A stretch of DNA of 59,594 bases from Paraburkholderia humisilvae (GTDB lineage: Bacteria; Pseudomonadota; Gammaproteobacteria; Burkholderiales; Burkholderiaceae). The stretch covers positions 1 through 59,594 of the forward strand of contig NZ_CADIKH010000044.1 of assembly GCF_902859855.1 (NCBI RefSeq). The letters are read 5' to 3'. The notes below the pieces were generated by a model, which made no database searches, was not told the origin of the DNA, and saw only the letters and a list, made by a program, of their open reading frames with translations. A program made the position numbers and the translations under genes. Shown piece after piece: positions 36,484 to 44,240 of the stretch; position 1 is the first letter of the stretch; each line of letters begins with the position of its first letter.

Positions 36484-37326
36484 TCAACGGTGCTTTGAAT
36501 GCGCGGCGAACAACGCCGTGTGCTGCGCTTCCGTTTCGTCATCGGCAGGGAACATGCATTCCAGGCGCAGTTCCTGCGCCGCAACGGTTTGCGGCGCACC
36601 AACGGTGGTGACCATCGAGAAATAGCGAAGCACGACTCCGTCGCTGATAAAGCCCATCGGAATGACCGGCATATTCGCTGCAGACGGCCCACGATACGTC
36701 TTCCAGTCGCGCGGAACGTCTGGATAGGCAAGCAGTTCATCGAGCAGATGCCGGGTCTTGTCGTCCAGCACGTGGCCGACCGATTCACGATGCACCCGTT
36801 GCAGCAAGCTTCGTGCAACATTCTCCCAATCCGCCACATACGGACGCATTCCATGCGGATCGAGAATCAGACGCAGCATGTTACGCGGGCTTTCTCGTGA
36901 GCCCAGGTCGATAAAGTGATTGAAAAAACGAGGCGCCGCGTCGTTGGTCATCAGCACGTTCCAGTGGCGGTCCATCACGATCGCCGGAAACGGCTCATGC
37001 TGGCGAACGACACGTTCCAGCGCGCGGATCACACTATGCATTTCCTGTGCGTTCCACGGCGCCTCCGAATACACGGGTGCGTAGCCAGCCGCGAGCAGCA
37101 GTGCATTGCGCTCGCGCATCGGCACATCCAGCGTTTGCGCGAGGGTCAGCAGCGTGTCCCTCCCCGGCACGCTGCGCCCGCTTTCGATAAAGCTGATCTG
37201 CCTTTGCGAGACACCGGCCTCGAGCGACAGATCGAGCTGACTCATGCCACGCACGTCGCGCCAATAGCGCAACAAATTCCCAAGTTCTCCCTGCGGCATA
37301 TTCGGATGGGGACGAGCAGTGCTCAT
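36484..37326 (-). CDS. XRE regulator with MmyB-like ligand domain
   Basis: 280 residues. Helix-turn-helix at about 14-70 (LGNLLRYWRDVRGMSQLDLSLEAGVSQRQISFIESG), then a PAS-like MmyB domain (about 100-265) with FPAIVMDRHWNVLMTNDAAPRFF and MLRLILDPHGMRPYVADWE. MmyB domains bind lipid-like or small ligands, and such regulators usually control adjacent oxidoreductase or CMD-family genes. It is 44 bases downstream of the CMD gene on the same strand and may be its regulator. Confidence 0.88.
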   Translation of the reverse strand: MSTARPHPNMPQGELGNLLRYWRDVRGMSQLDLSLEAGVSQRQISFIESGRSVPGRDTLLTLAQTLDVPMRERNALLLAAGYAPVYSEAPWNAQEMHSVIRALERVVRQHEPFPAIVMDRHWNVLMTNDAAPRFFNHFIDLGSRESPRNMLRLILDPHGMRPYVADWENVARSLLQRVHRESVGHVLDDKTRHLLDELLAYPDVPRDWKTYRGPSAANMPVIPMGFISDGVVLRYFSMVTTVGAPQTVAAQELRLECMFPADDETEAQHTALFAAHSKHR

Positions 37327-37370
37327 CGCATTTCGCTAATAGAGAGGAGAATCAATATAACGCAACGGAC

Positions 37371-37928
37371 TCAGGATGCTGACGCATGCCACGCAAATTC
37401 CTCGAACGGCGCCTCGAGGGCCGGCTCGGTCACGCTGCTGGTGTAGTTCGTGATAGTCGATGCGGCAACGACCGCGATAACTTCCAGCATCTGTTCGGCG
37501 CTGAAGCCCGCTTCGAAGAAGCGACGCTGATCCGAATCGGCGAGACGGCCGCGTTTTTCGATCAGCGTGCGCGCGAGCAGGGACAACGCGGCCAGTTCGA
37601 CGTCAGCGGGTAAGCCGCCATCGCGGATCGCCTCGACATCCTCGGCACGTACACCTTGTTTCAATGCAAGCGCCGTATGAAACGCAACGGGCCATTCGCT
37701 GGCGTTGGTGACCGCGTTGGTCAGCAGCAGTGTCTGGATCTGCGGCTCCGTGAGGCTGCTCGAATGCACACGCTCGAACAGGCCGATAAAACCGTTGATC
37801 AGCACCGGTGAAGCGGCCATTTTGGCCGCGATGTTCGGAATCAGGCCGAACGCCTGGTGCAGTTGCTCGAGGACCGGCTTCGAGTGCGCGGGGGCGGATT
37901 CGATCGTGTAAGTGGGATAGCGGGACAT
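37371..37928 (-). CDS. Carboxymuconolactone decarboxylase-family protein lacking the CxxC pair
   Basis: 185 residues from the ATG at 37928 (AAGGA upstream). AhpD/CMD fold: N-terminal SKPVLEQLHQAFGLIPNIAAKMAASP, then LLLTNAVTNASEWPVAFHTALALKQG where relatives have C..C...H. The two Cys are Ser and Pro, while the His is kept. It therefore cannot be a thiol-type peroxidase of the AhpD type. It may be a true decarboxylase-like or a non-redox enzyme. Likely co-transcribed with the MmyB regulator downstream. Paralogue of the gene at 38484. Confidence 0.82.
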   Translation of the reverse strand: MSRYPTYTIESAPAHSKPVLEQLHQAFGLIPNIAAKMAASPVLINGFIGLFERVHSSSLTEPQIQTLLLTNAVTNASEWPVAFHTALALKQGVRAEDVEAIRDGGLPADVELAALSLLARTLIEKRGRLADSDQRRFFEAGFSAEQMLEVIAVVAASTITNYTSSVTEPALEAPFEEFAWHASAS

Positions 37929-38069
37929 GACGGTTCCTTGGTAGTGAGCGCAGCCGGATTGGCGGCGCGACAGCCAAAGAGTAGACGGGACCGTTGCGCG
38001 TGCCAATTACATCGCATGTAATCGCCGCGCGTCCAGCGAAGCTTGCGATTGCGCGCCCGCCGCCCCCCG

Positions 38070-38157
38070 TTAGAAGTGGAGCCGTAGCCCCGCGATGCCC
38101 GCCACCTGGGTACCGGTGGAAGAGGCGTCGCCCGAGTTGTAGATAAACGCCGCCGGC
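38070..38157 (-). pseudogene. 3' remnant of a porin gene
   Basis: Read on the minus strand, the last 27 codons give AAFIYNSGDASSTGTQVAG then IAGLRLHF and a stop: the last two beta-strands of a Burkholderia porin, ending in the usual aromatic residue. The same segment of the intact porin at 39297 is identical at 19 of 27 positions. A stop codon lies just upstream in frame, so only the tail survives. It marks an ancestral second porin gene in opposite orientation, mostly deleted. Confidence 0.75.
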
Positions 38158-38483
38158 ATCCGTCATCCTGACTATTCACCTATTACCAGGATATCCATAC
38201 TAATTGCGAAACATAACTCAAGACTATTTTGAATGTAACGCCTGTAATTCATCAATCGGATGATTACCGGTTAATTCTATCGGGCGTATTGCACCGCAAA
38301 CGCAGCCACTCAGGTAGGCGTCCAGCCGCCGTGAGTCGATTGAGCAATTTCTTGCGTCGCATTGGCATTACCGAACGTGTCGACGGCTCTTACAGTTCCA
38401 GGTGCCGCGAACAACGGCCAAACGACGCAGGACACACGGCGATTCGTGTGATCCCCGATTCACTCACTCAAGGAAATGACCAC
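38158..38483. other. Intergenic region, lower GC
   Basis: About 325 bases between the porin remnant and the CMD gene. It is A/T-richer near 38180-38290. It presumably contains the CMD promoter. No family-level match in any frame. Confidence 0.4.
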
Positions 38484-39155
38484 ATGGCACGCATTCCAGC
38501 TCTTTCAGTTAGTCAAGCCCCGACGTCCACTCAGCAGCAACTTCAAGCGCTTGAAAAAGCGACCGGTTCCGTGCCAAACATATTTGGCACGCTAGCGAAC
38601 TCGCAAGCAGCGTTTGGCGCGTTCTTTCAAATGCAACAGCCGCTGGGCAAGGGCAATTTAAGCGTGGCCGAGAAGGAAAGCATCGCCTTGGCGGTCTCGC
38701 AGGTCGGCGGCTGCGAATATTGCCTTGCCGCGCATACCGTATTGGCCGGAAACGCTGGGCTCACGGGCGAAGCAATTCGAGCGGCGCGCAACGGCGAAGG
38801 AGGTGCGGTTGCCGCGCTTGCCAGAGCAATTGCACAACAGCGCGGACACGTGAGCGACACAGACCTCGCAAAGGCACGTGAAGCAGGCTTATCCGACAGC
38901 ACCATGATTGAGATTGTCGCGAATGTCGCGCTGGTGGTATTCACCAACTATCTGAACAGCTTTGCGGCCCACGGACCTGGACTTTCCGCCGGTTTAGGCT
39001 TGATCGGACCAAAGTTTGATTGCCGATTCTCACGTACGAGTGACATTCGGCAATCAACTGTCCGCGCGTTCGCGTCTCTTCAATTTAATGAATCAATTCG
39101 TCAAACAATGCCTTTCTTCGCAACGCTCCTAAGAAAACACGGCATACCTCGCTAA
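38484..39155 (+). CDS. AhpD-like carboxymuconolactone decarboxylase-family protein, with altered C-terminus
   Basis: 223 residues from the ATG at 38484 (AAGGA 9 bases upstream). The CMD core carries the redox motif GGCEYCLAAH (Cys77, Cys80, His84), so AhpD-type alkylhydroperoxidase chemistry is possible. Up to TNYLNSFA (about 158) it follows the family, whose members normally stop about 20 residues later. The remaining ~60 residues are unfamiliar and include a 42-base inverted repeat, suggesting a frameshift or loss of the original stop. Confidence 0.78.
   Translation: MARIPALSVSQAPTSTQQQLQALEKATGSVPNIFGTLANSQAAFGAFFQMQQPLGKGNLSVAEKESIALAVSQVGGCEYCLAAHTVLAGNAGLTGEAIRAARNGEGGAVAALARAIAQQRGHVSDTDLAKAREAGLSDSTMIEIVANVALVVFTNYLNSFAAHGPGLSAGLGLIGPKFDCRFSRTSDIRQSTVRAFASLQFNESIRQTMPFFATLLRKHGIPR
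39016..39057. repeat. 11-bp inverted repeat in the 3' part of the CMD gene
   Basis: Arms TTGATTGCCGA (39016-39026) and TCGGCAATCAA (39047-39057), 20-base loop. It lies inside the non-conserved tail of the reading frame, about where the family's stop codon would be expected. It may be the original transcription terminator now read through. Confidence 0.7.
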
Positions 39156-39296
39156 CGGTAGTCAACGTTTCAATTTGAGCAATTTCTAATTGCGGAACGT
39201 GCATTTCCCAATCATCAAGTCGCCTCGTACACTCGCTACCTGTAATCACCCAGAGTCTAGCTGTTTTGCAGACTCTGACATGGAGACAAGAGAGTA

Positions 39297-40436
39297 ATGA
39301 AGAAGAGAATCGTTGTAGCGTGCTCCGCGCTGTGCGCGGCACCGATTGCCCATGCACAAAGCTCCGTAACGCTATACGGAATACTGGACGCGGGTCTGCA
39401 ATACACGAATAACGCGGGTAGCGGATCGCTGCTGCGCCAGACAAGCGGAAATATCAATGGCAGCCGCTTCGGCCTGCGCGGCAGCGAAGATCTGGGCAGC
39501 GGCCTGCACGCGATCTTCGTACTCGAGGGCGGCTTTAACATCAACAACGGCAAGTCCGGGCAGGATGGACGGCTATTCGGCCGCCAGGCATACGTCGGAT
39601 TGAGCAGCGACCATTACGGCGCGGTCTCGTTCGGCCGTCAGTACGACGCGTTTACCGACACACTGATTCCACTCTCGGCCACGGCCCTGGCCTTCGGCGA
39701 TACCGCATTCGCCCATCCGTTTGACAACGACGACATGATTCACTCGTTCCGTCTAAGCAACACGGCCAAGTATGTCAGCCCGGTGTACCACGGCCTGAAG
39801 TTCGAGGCGCAATACGCGTTCTCCAATAGCACCGACTTTGCGCTAAACCGCGCGTATAGCGCCGGCCTCGGCTACAGTGGCGGACCGTTGAGTGCGGGCG
39901 TGGCCTACTACCAGATCAACGGCTCGAAGAACACGACGATTAACAGCGCCGGCGCGCTCGACGTGAACGAGTCGCAGGCGAACAACACCGCCGGGTTCGT
40001 ACTTGGCGCCGACGTGCAACGCATCGTCGGCGCGGGCGTGAACTACGACTTTGGCAAGGCGAAGGTCGGCTTCGTGTACACCCACACCCAGTTTGAGGGC
40101 TCGACGTCGTTCGGCTCGAACAATGGCTCGGTGCGCTTTGATAACTACGAGGTCAACGCGAAGTACTTCGTATTGCCGCAGCTCTCGCTGGGCGTTGAAT
40201 ATGTGTTCACCGATGGTCACGTGACCAACACATCGACCTTCGGCTCATCGCCCAAGTGGAACCAGCTTGGGCTGCAAACGGTGTACAGCCTTTCCAAGCG
40301 TACCGATGTTTATCTTGAGAGTGTCTACCAGCACGTGAGTGGCCACAACTACACGGCGTTCGTCTACAACTCGGGCGGTGCTTCGTCGACCGGCAATCAG
40401 ATCGTCGGCATCGCAGGCATGCGCGTTCACTTCTGA
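39297..40436 (+). CDS. Gram-negative porin, OmpC type
   Basis: 379 residues. Signal peptide 1-21 (MKKRIVVACSALCAAPIAHAQ), then SSVTLYGILDAGLQYTNNAG, the standard start of Burkholderia/Neisseria-type trimeric porins, GRQAYVGLSSDHYGAVSFGRQYD, and a C-terminal beta-strand ending VHF, the signal for outer-membrane insertion. It forms a general diffusion channel for small solutes. GGAG lies before the ATG. A strong stem-loop follows. A degraded copy of the same family is at 38070. Confidence 0.93.
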   Translation: MKKRIVVACSALCAAPIAHAQSSVTLYGILDAGLQYTNNAGSGSLLRQTSGNINGSRFGLRGSEDLGSGLHAIFVLEGGFNINNGKSGQDGRLFGRQAYVGLSSDHYGAVSFGRQYDAFTDTLIPLSATALAFGDTAFAHPFDNDDMIHSFRLSNTAKYVSPVYHGLKFEAQYAFSNSTDFALNRAYSAGLGYSGGPLSAGVAYYQINGSKNTTINSAGALDVNESQANNTAGFVLGADVQRIVGAGVNYDFGKAKVGFVYTHTQFEGSTSFGSNNGSVRFDNYEVNAKYFVLPQLSLGVEYVFTDGHVTNTSTFGSSPKWNQLGLQTVYSLSKRTDVYLESVYQHVSGHNYTAFVYNSGGASSTGNQIVGIAGMRVHF

Positions 40437-40444
40437 TTGAGCCC

Positions 40445-40470
40445 TGCGTGCGCGTCTCATCGCGCACGCA
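40445..40470. terminator. Stem-loop after the porin gene
   Basis: Perfect 10-bp arms TGCGTGCGCG and CGCGCACGCA around TCTCAT. It is 9 bases after the porin stop and between convergent porin and BON genes. The stem is very GC-rich; there is no strong T-tract. Confidence 0.65.
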
Positions 40471-40514
40471 CGCGGTCTGGTCCGATCAGACAGGCGGGCG
40501 ATCGCACCCGTCGC

Positions 40515-40898
40515 TCAACTGCCGCTGCCGTGGCGCGTTCGCACCGTCAATCTGTTCGATACCGACCTGACGCCGCGCACTGACCGCGCTACGCTGCCGG
40601 CCCGCTCGACCTGTGATCGCTGCGGCACCCACCCCGTCAACGTGACGATGCCCTGCCGGGCGGTGACATGAATGCCCGTGGAATTTACTCCCGATGAGCG
40701 CGAGAGGGCCCGGCGAACGTCGCGAACCAACGCACTATCCGAACTGTTTCGATGCGCAGGCGGGCCGGCTGGCGGCCTTTGCGCGGACACGTCGGCAGGC
40801 GGGCTCACGCTGGTTTGTGCGGCCGCATAGGTCGCGCAAGTCGCGATGGCCACGGCTAACGTTGCGCCGATTATTTTGCTTATGCCGTTTGTATTCAC
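40515..40898 (-). CDS. BON-domain periplasmic protein
   Basis: 127 residues from the GTG at 40898. GGAGG sits 4 bases upstream; the ATG 18 bases further up includes this site within its own codons, so it is unlikely. A signal peptide (about 1-27, IIGATLAVAIATCATYAAAQ) precedes a Pro-rich linker and a BON domain (about 55-120): LVRDVRRALSRSSGVNSTGIHV, GIVTLTGWVP, AGSVARSVRGVRSVSNRL. BON proteins bind phospholipids or help keep the envelope intact in osmotic stress. Confidence 0.85.
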   Translation of the reverse strand: MNTNGISKIIGATLAVAIATCATYAAAQTSVSPPADVSAQRPPAGPPAHRNSSDSALVRDVRRALSRSSGVNSTGIHVTARQGIVTLTGWVPQRSQVERAGSVARSVRGVRSVSNRLTVRTRHGSGS

Positions 40899-41053
40899 GC
40901 TTCCTCCTTTTCCCATTGTTGCGACGCCAGCCGAGGAGTGCGCTGACGAAAGCTAACGTCTGGACCACAGCGAAAACACATACAAAGAATCGCGTCGACA
41001 GCGATGCCCGGTCAGCCGAGTATGCCGTTAAATAACGAAAATCGCCTCACTAA

Positions 41054-41070
41054 AATTGTCCAGACAAATT
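41054..41070. promoter_or_regulatory. Small inverted repeat between BON and DeoR genes
   Basis: AATTGTC and GACAAATT flank CA, with a perfect core TTGTC/GACAA. It is 130 bases upstream of the deoR-like start and may be a further operator or the -35/-10 region of either divergent gene. Confidence 0.3.
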
Positions 41071-41145
41071 GACTTGAATCCCCCCATGCGACATCGCTGA
41101 AAATCGCTTTTTCCAGGCGGACGATCAACGCGTCATCTCACACGT

Positions 41146-41188
41146 TGCACAATTGTGCACGTTTACTTTCTTGTTCATGCACGTTAAC
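41146..41188. promoter_or_regulatory. Putative DeoR operator region
   Basis: A perfect 14-bp palindrome, TGCACAATTGTGCA (41146-41159), overlaps the first of two direct repeats, TGCACGTTTAC (41156-41166) and TGCACGTTAAC (41178-41188). The repeats are 22 bases apart, two DNA turns. They end 8 bases before the ATG of the DeoR-type gene, where repressor binding would block expression. Confidence 0.6.
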
Positions 41189-41196
41189 ATGCGGGC

Positions 41197-41979
41197 ATGA
41201 ATGACGAACTCCCCCTCGCCCGACGCGACGAGATCGCGAATCGGCTCGCACAAGGCCAGCCCGTCGTAGCGGCCGCGCTCGCTGTCGAATTCAATCTCTC
41301 CGAAGACGCGATCCGGCGCGACCTCCGCGCACTGGCGGCCGAAGGGCGTTGCCGCCGGGTCTACGGCGGCGCATTGCCAATCACCCCTGCGTCGGCCCCC
41401 ATGGCGAACCGGATGGACGTTGCGCGCGAGCGCAAGTCCGCGTTGGCCCGCTCGGCCGTGCCCCTCATTCAACCGGGCGAACTCCTGTTCCTTGATAGCG
41501 GCAGCACCAATCTCGCGCTCGTCGACCTGTTGCCTGAGGAATGCGAACTCACCGTGGCAACCAATTCCATCGACATCGCCGCTGCCGTGCTTCGTCGAGC
41601 CGATCTGCATCTCATCATGATCGGCGGCTCGGTCGATCCGGCAGTGGGCGGATGCGTCGATGCGAGTGCCGTGCAGAACGTCGAGCAATTGAATATCGAT
41701 CGATGCTTCATCGGCTCGTGTGCGATATCGCCAAAAGGCGGCATCAGCGCATTCGGTCTTGCCGATGCGACGTTCAAACGCGCGGTCCTCGCGGCCAGCC
41801 AGCACAGCGTGGTGCTTGCAATCACCGACAAGTTCAACACCCGCGCGCCTCACCGGGTCGCGGCAATCAAGGCGATCGGCTGCGTGATCGTCGAACACGA
41901 CCTGCCGCGCGCGGAGCAGGTGGCCTTGTCGAAAGCGGGCCTGTCCGTACTGAAGGCCGAGCCGCCGGCAAGCCTCTAA
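41197..41979 (+). CDS. DeoR/GlpR-family transcriptional regulator
   Basis: 260 residues. N-terminal winged helix (about 8-60: RRDEIANRLAQGQPVVAAALAVEFNLSEDAIRRDLRALAAEG) then YGGALP, the hinge seen in the family, and a DeoR sensor domain of the ribose-phosphate-isomerase-like fold (about 75-240) with LFLDSGSTNLALVDLLP. Such proteins respond to phosphorylated sugars. The MFS gene starts 33 bases after the stop, so it should be the regulated partner. Autoregulation is suggested by repeats next to the start. Confidence 0.9.
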   Translation: MNDELPLARRDEIANRLAQGQPVVAAALAVEFNLSEDAIRRDLRALAAEGRCRRVYGGALPITPASAPMANRMDVARERKSALARSAVPLIQPGELLFLDSGSTNLALVDLLPEECELTVATNSIDIAAAVLRRADLHLIMIGGSVDPAVGGCVDASAVQNVEQLNIDRCFIGSCAISPKGGISAFGLADATFKRAVLAASQHSVVLAITDKFNTRAPHRVAAIKAIGCVIVEHDLPRAEQVALSKAGLSVLKAEPPASL

Positions 41980-42012
41980 ATGTGTGGCCCCTACCGCATG
42001 GAGCCTGATGCA

Positions 42013-43164
42013 ATGACTTCCCGCCAACCGTCCGCCCGATTCGCCACCCGCCTCGCGTTCCTGGTGGCTGGCTTCGGTGTCGCGTGCTGGGCGCCGCTCG
42101 TGCCGTACGCCAAGCAGCGTCTGGGCGTCGGTGACGGCGTGCTCGGCATGCTGCTGCTTTGTATCGGCCTCGGGTCGGTTATCGCGATGGTGATCACGGG
42201 CGCGCTCAGCGCGCGATACGGCAGCAAGCCGATCATCGCCGCCGGAGGATTAGGACTGGCTGTGATCCTGCCGTTGCTGACCGTTGCCGACACACCGTTC
42301 ACCCTCGGTATCGCTTTGCTCGCTTTTGGCGCGTCGCTCGGCTCACTGGATGTCGCGATGAATATCCATGCAGTCGAAGTCGAGCGTGCCGAGGGCCGGC
42401 CTTTGATGTCCGGGTTTCATGCGCTGTTCAGCGTCGGGGGATTTGCCGGCTCCATGTCGATGACCTTTTTACTGTCGATGCACATCGGAACGCTTGCGAG
42501 CACCTTGCCGTGTGCCGCACTGATGCTCGCGGCGGTCGCCATCGCACGGCCACGTCTGATCGAAACGGCCCGCGCGCATGACGGTCCGTTGTTCGTTGTG
42601 CCGCGCGGCATCGTGCTGTTGCTTGCCGCGCTCACAGGGATCACGTTTCTCGTCGAAGGCGCACTGCTTGACTGGAGCGCACTGCTTATCACCGGTGCGG
42701 GACTGGTCGCCGCGACCCAGGGAGGATTGGGTTACGTGCTGTTCTCCATTGCGATGACTGCAGGCCGGCTAGGCGGCGACGCCCTGACCGCACGCGTCGG
42801 CGACCGGTCCATGATGTTCTGGGGAGGTCTGCTCGCGACTGCTGGCTTTGTCGTCCTGCTGACTGCGCCGATCGCCGTGATTGCGATGACCGGCTTTGTC
42901 CTGATCGGCCTCGGCGCATCGAATGTCGTGCCGGTGCTGTTTCGCCGCGCGGGCTCGCAACGCGCGATGCCCTCCGCGCTCGCGGTCGCGGCGATCACCA
43001 CGACCGGTTATGCGGGAATTCTGGTCGGCCCGGCAGGCGTGGGCTTCGTCGCCAGTGGAGTGGGATTGTCAGGCGCATTCTGGCTATTGGCTGGCCTGCT
43101 CTGTCTCGTCCCGTGCTGCGCCAGCCTGGTCACCGCAAACCGGCCGCAGGAAGTTCGAACGTGA
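42013..43164 (+). CDS. MFS transporter, YbjJ/FucP-like
   Basis: 383 residues from the ATG at 42013 (GGAG 9 bases upstream). Twelve hydrophobic segments, with GALSARYGSKPII as the MFS loop 2-3 signature and GSLDVAMNIHAVEVERAEGRPLMSGFHALFSVGG as in YbjJ-type proteins. Probably imports or exports a sugar-like compound; expressed with the DeoR regulator upstream. Substrate not known. Confidence 0.85.
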   Translation: MTSRQPSARFATRLAFLVAGFGVACWAPLVPYAKQRLGVGDGVLGMLLLCIGLGSVIAMVITGALSARYGSKPIIAAGGLGLAVILPLLTVADTPFTLGIALLAFGASLGSLDVAMNIHAVEVERAEGRPLMSGFHALFSVGGFAGSMSMTFLLSMHIGTLASTLPCAALMLAAVAIARPRLIETARAHDGPLFVVPRGIVLLLAALTGITFLVEGALLDWSALLITGAGLVAATQGGLGYVLFSIAMTAGRLGGDALTARVGDRSMMFWGGLLATAGFVVLLTAPIAVIAMTGFVLIGLGASNVVPVLFRRAGSQRAMPSALAVAAITTTGYAGILVGPAGVGFVASGVGLSGAFWLLAGLLCLVPCCASLVTANRPQEVRT

Positions 43165-43204
43165 ACGGTTCACAGGTCGCCTTGCCGACGCTTGAGCTAG
43201 ACGC

Positions 43205-43350
43205 CCCTGAGATCGAGCACACCTTGCCATTGCGGCCGCCCACGCCGGCCGCGGCAAGCGCGGTACGCAGATCGGCAAGCGGATAGATCGACGCGACCTC
43301 GGTCTTCAGATTGCCGTCGCGCCGCGCTCGCGCAAGAAGCGGCTTGATGC
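43205..43350 (-). pseudogene. C-terminal remnant of an MDR oxidoreductase
   Basis: On the minus strand about 48 codons read KPLLARARRDGNLKTEVAS, YPLADLRTALAAA and GGRNGKVCS, the standard last 45 residues of quinone-oxidoreductase-type MDR enzymes (..GRL.T.....PL....A.....GG..GK). The frame has no start or Rossmann part and its upstream codons belong to unrelated sequence antisense to the toxin-like gene. It is a gene fossil at the edge of the type VI region. Confidence 0.6.
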
Positions 43351-43502
43351 AGTGAACGCCGTATTGCCGGCCTGGTATAAAACGGCAAAATAGCTTGCGC
43401 TCGAGCGGCATCGGCTGTCGATGACTCATCCGGTCGCCCAACGTAAATGGGTATATGGGCGACCGTTCCCACATGCCGTCTGCTGCGACGGATAGCGCTA
43501 TT

Positions 43503-44189
43503 TCATTTGTCGTCGAATCGGGCCTTGAATTTCCGCTTGATCTCGGCTTCAGCTTCATTGCCAAAACCCTCCACGCCAGCCATGTATCGGCTTGCTCCGG
43601 CTTTGGTGTTGGGCGACATCGGCTCCATAAAGGATTTCGGACCTGTGTCGCCTGCGCGTGCATCCCTAAGTGGCGGGATGCCCCCTACGTAACTCACCGA
43701 GTCGTTGTTGCCTTTGAGGGTCTTGTTGTAGTCGCTATCCGGCACGAAGTGCGCCGGATCCCCAATGACATGAACATAGCGCGACCGTGACTCTATCCCA
43801 GCCCCAAAATGTTGTCGCATGACGTTAGGTCCACCCACGAATACGTCAGTGCTGTTATTGGTTGACTCGTAATCGGGAGTGAACTTGACCCCTCTCTGAT
43901 TTTTGGTCAGCAATCCTTTCTGCCTGACTTCCGCTTCCCCTTTTCGAGTCAGGGCATGCAGATATACCTGCGTTTGCGCACCTTTCTGACTGATTGCTTC
44001 CTGCGCCCATTCGCGGCGAAGCTGGTGGATGTCCAGCCCGGTTTGTCGCTGATGGTCCGCCTCATTGTGAAATGCATTGCTCCTCGCGCGGCGCGTTCGG
44101 GGCGGAGCTTCCTCCTGTTGACGCAATGCGAGCGTCAGTAGACTGACGGGTTTTCCGCTTCCACGTGGACTATGGTCATCATCTTTCAT
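43503..44189 (-). CDS. Unknown protein with toxin-like C-terminal half
   Basis: 228 residues from the ATG at 44189, which has a near-consensus AAGGAGGTG just upstream. The first ~70 residues are hydrophilic and disordered-looking. The rest (75-225) has QVYLHALTRKGEAEVRQKGLL, DVFVGGPNVMRQHFGAG, RYVHVIGDP and a late acidic segment. This order recalls compact ADP-ribosyltransferase/TreTu/RES-type toxins (Y.H.T......I...GL, then V.V), but no family is secure. The gene is lower in GC than its neighbours and sits at the end of a type VI locus, 51 bases downstream of the GNAT fusion gene. Candidate secreted effector; no cognate immunity gene is obvious. Confidence 0.6.
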   Translation of the reverse strand: MKDDDHSPRGSGKPVSLLTLALRQQEEAPPRTRRARSNAFHNEADHQRQTGLDIHQLRREWAQEAISQKGAQTQVYLHALTRKGEAEVRQKGLLTKNQRGVKFTPDYESTNNSTDVFVGGPNVMRQHFGAGIESRSRYVHVIGDPAHFVPDSDYNKTLKGNNDSVSYVGGIPPLRDARAGDTGPKSFMEPMSPNTKAGASRYMAGVEGFGNEAEAEIKRKFKARFDDK

Positions 44190-44240
44190 CTTCACCTCCT
44201 TCGTCGGTCAGGTTTGACAACAATTAAAGCGGCACAAGCG

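Noticed and set aside
34061..39044. The 15-mer TCACGTACGAGTGAC occurs at both 34061-34075 and 39030-39044.
   Set aside because: In ~60 kb a shared 15-mer is expected about once or twice by chance, and the flanking sequences do not match.
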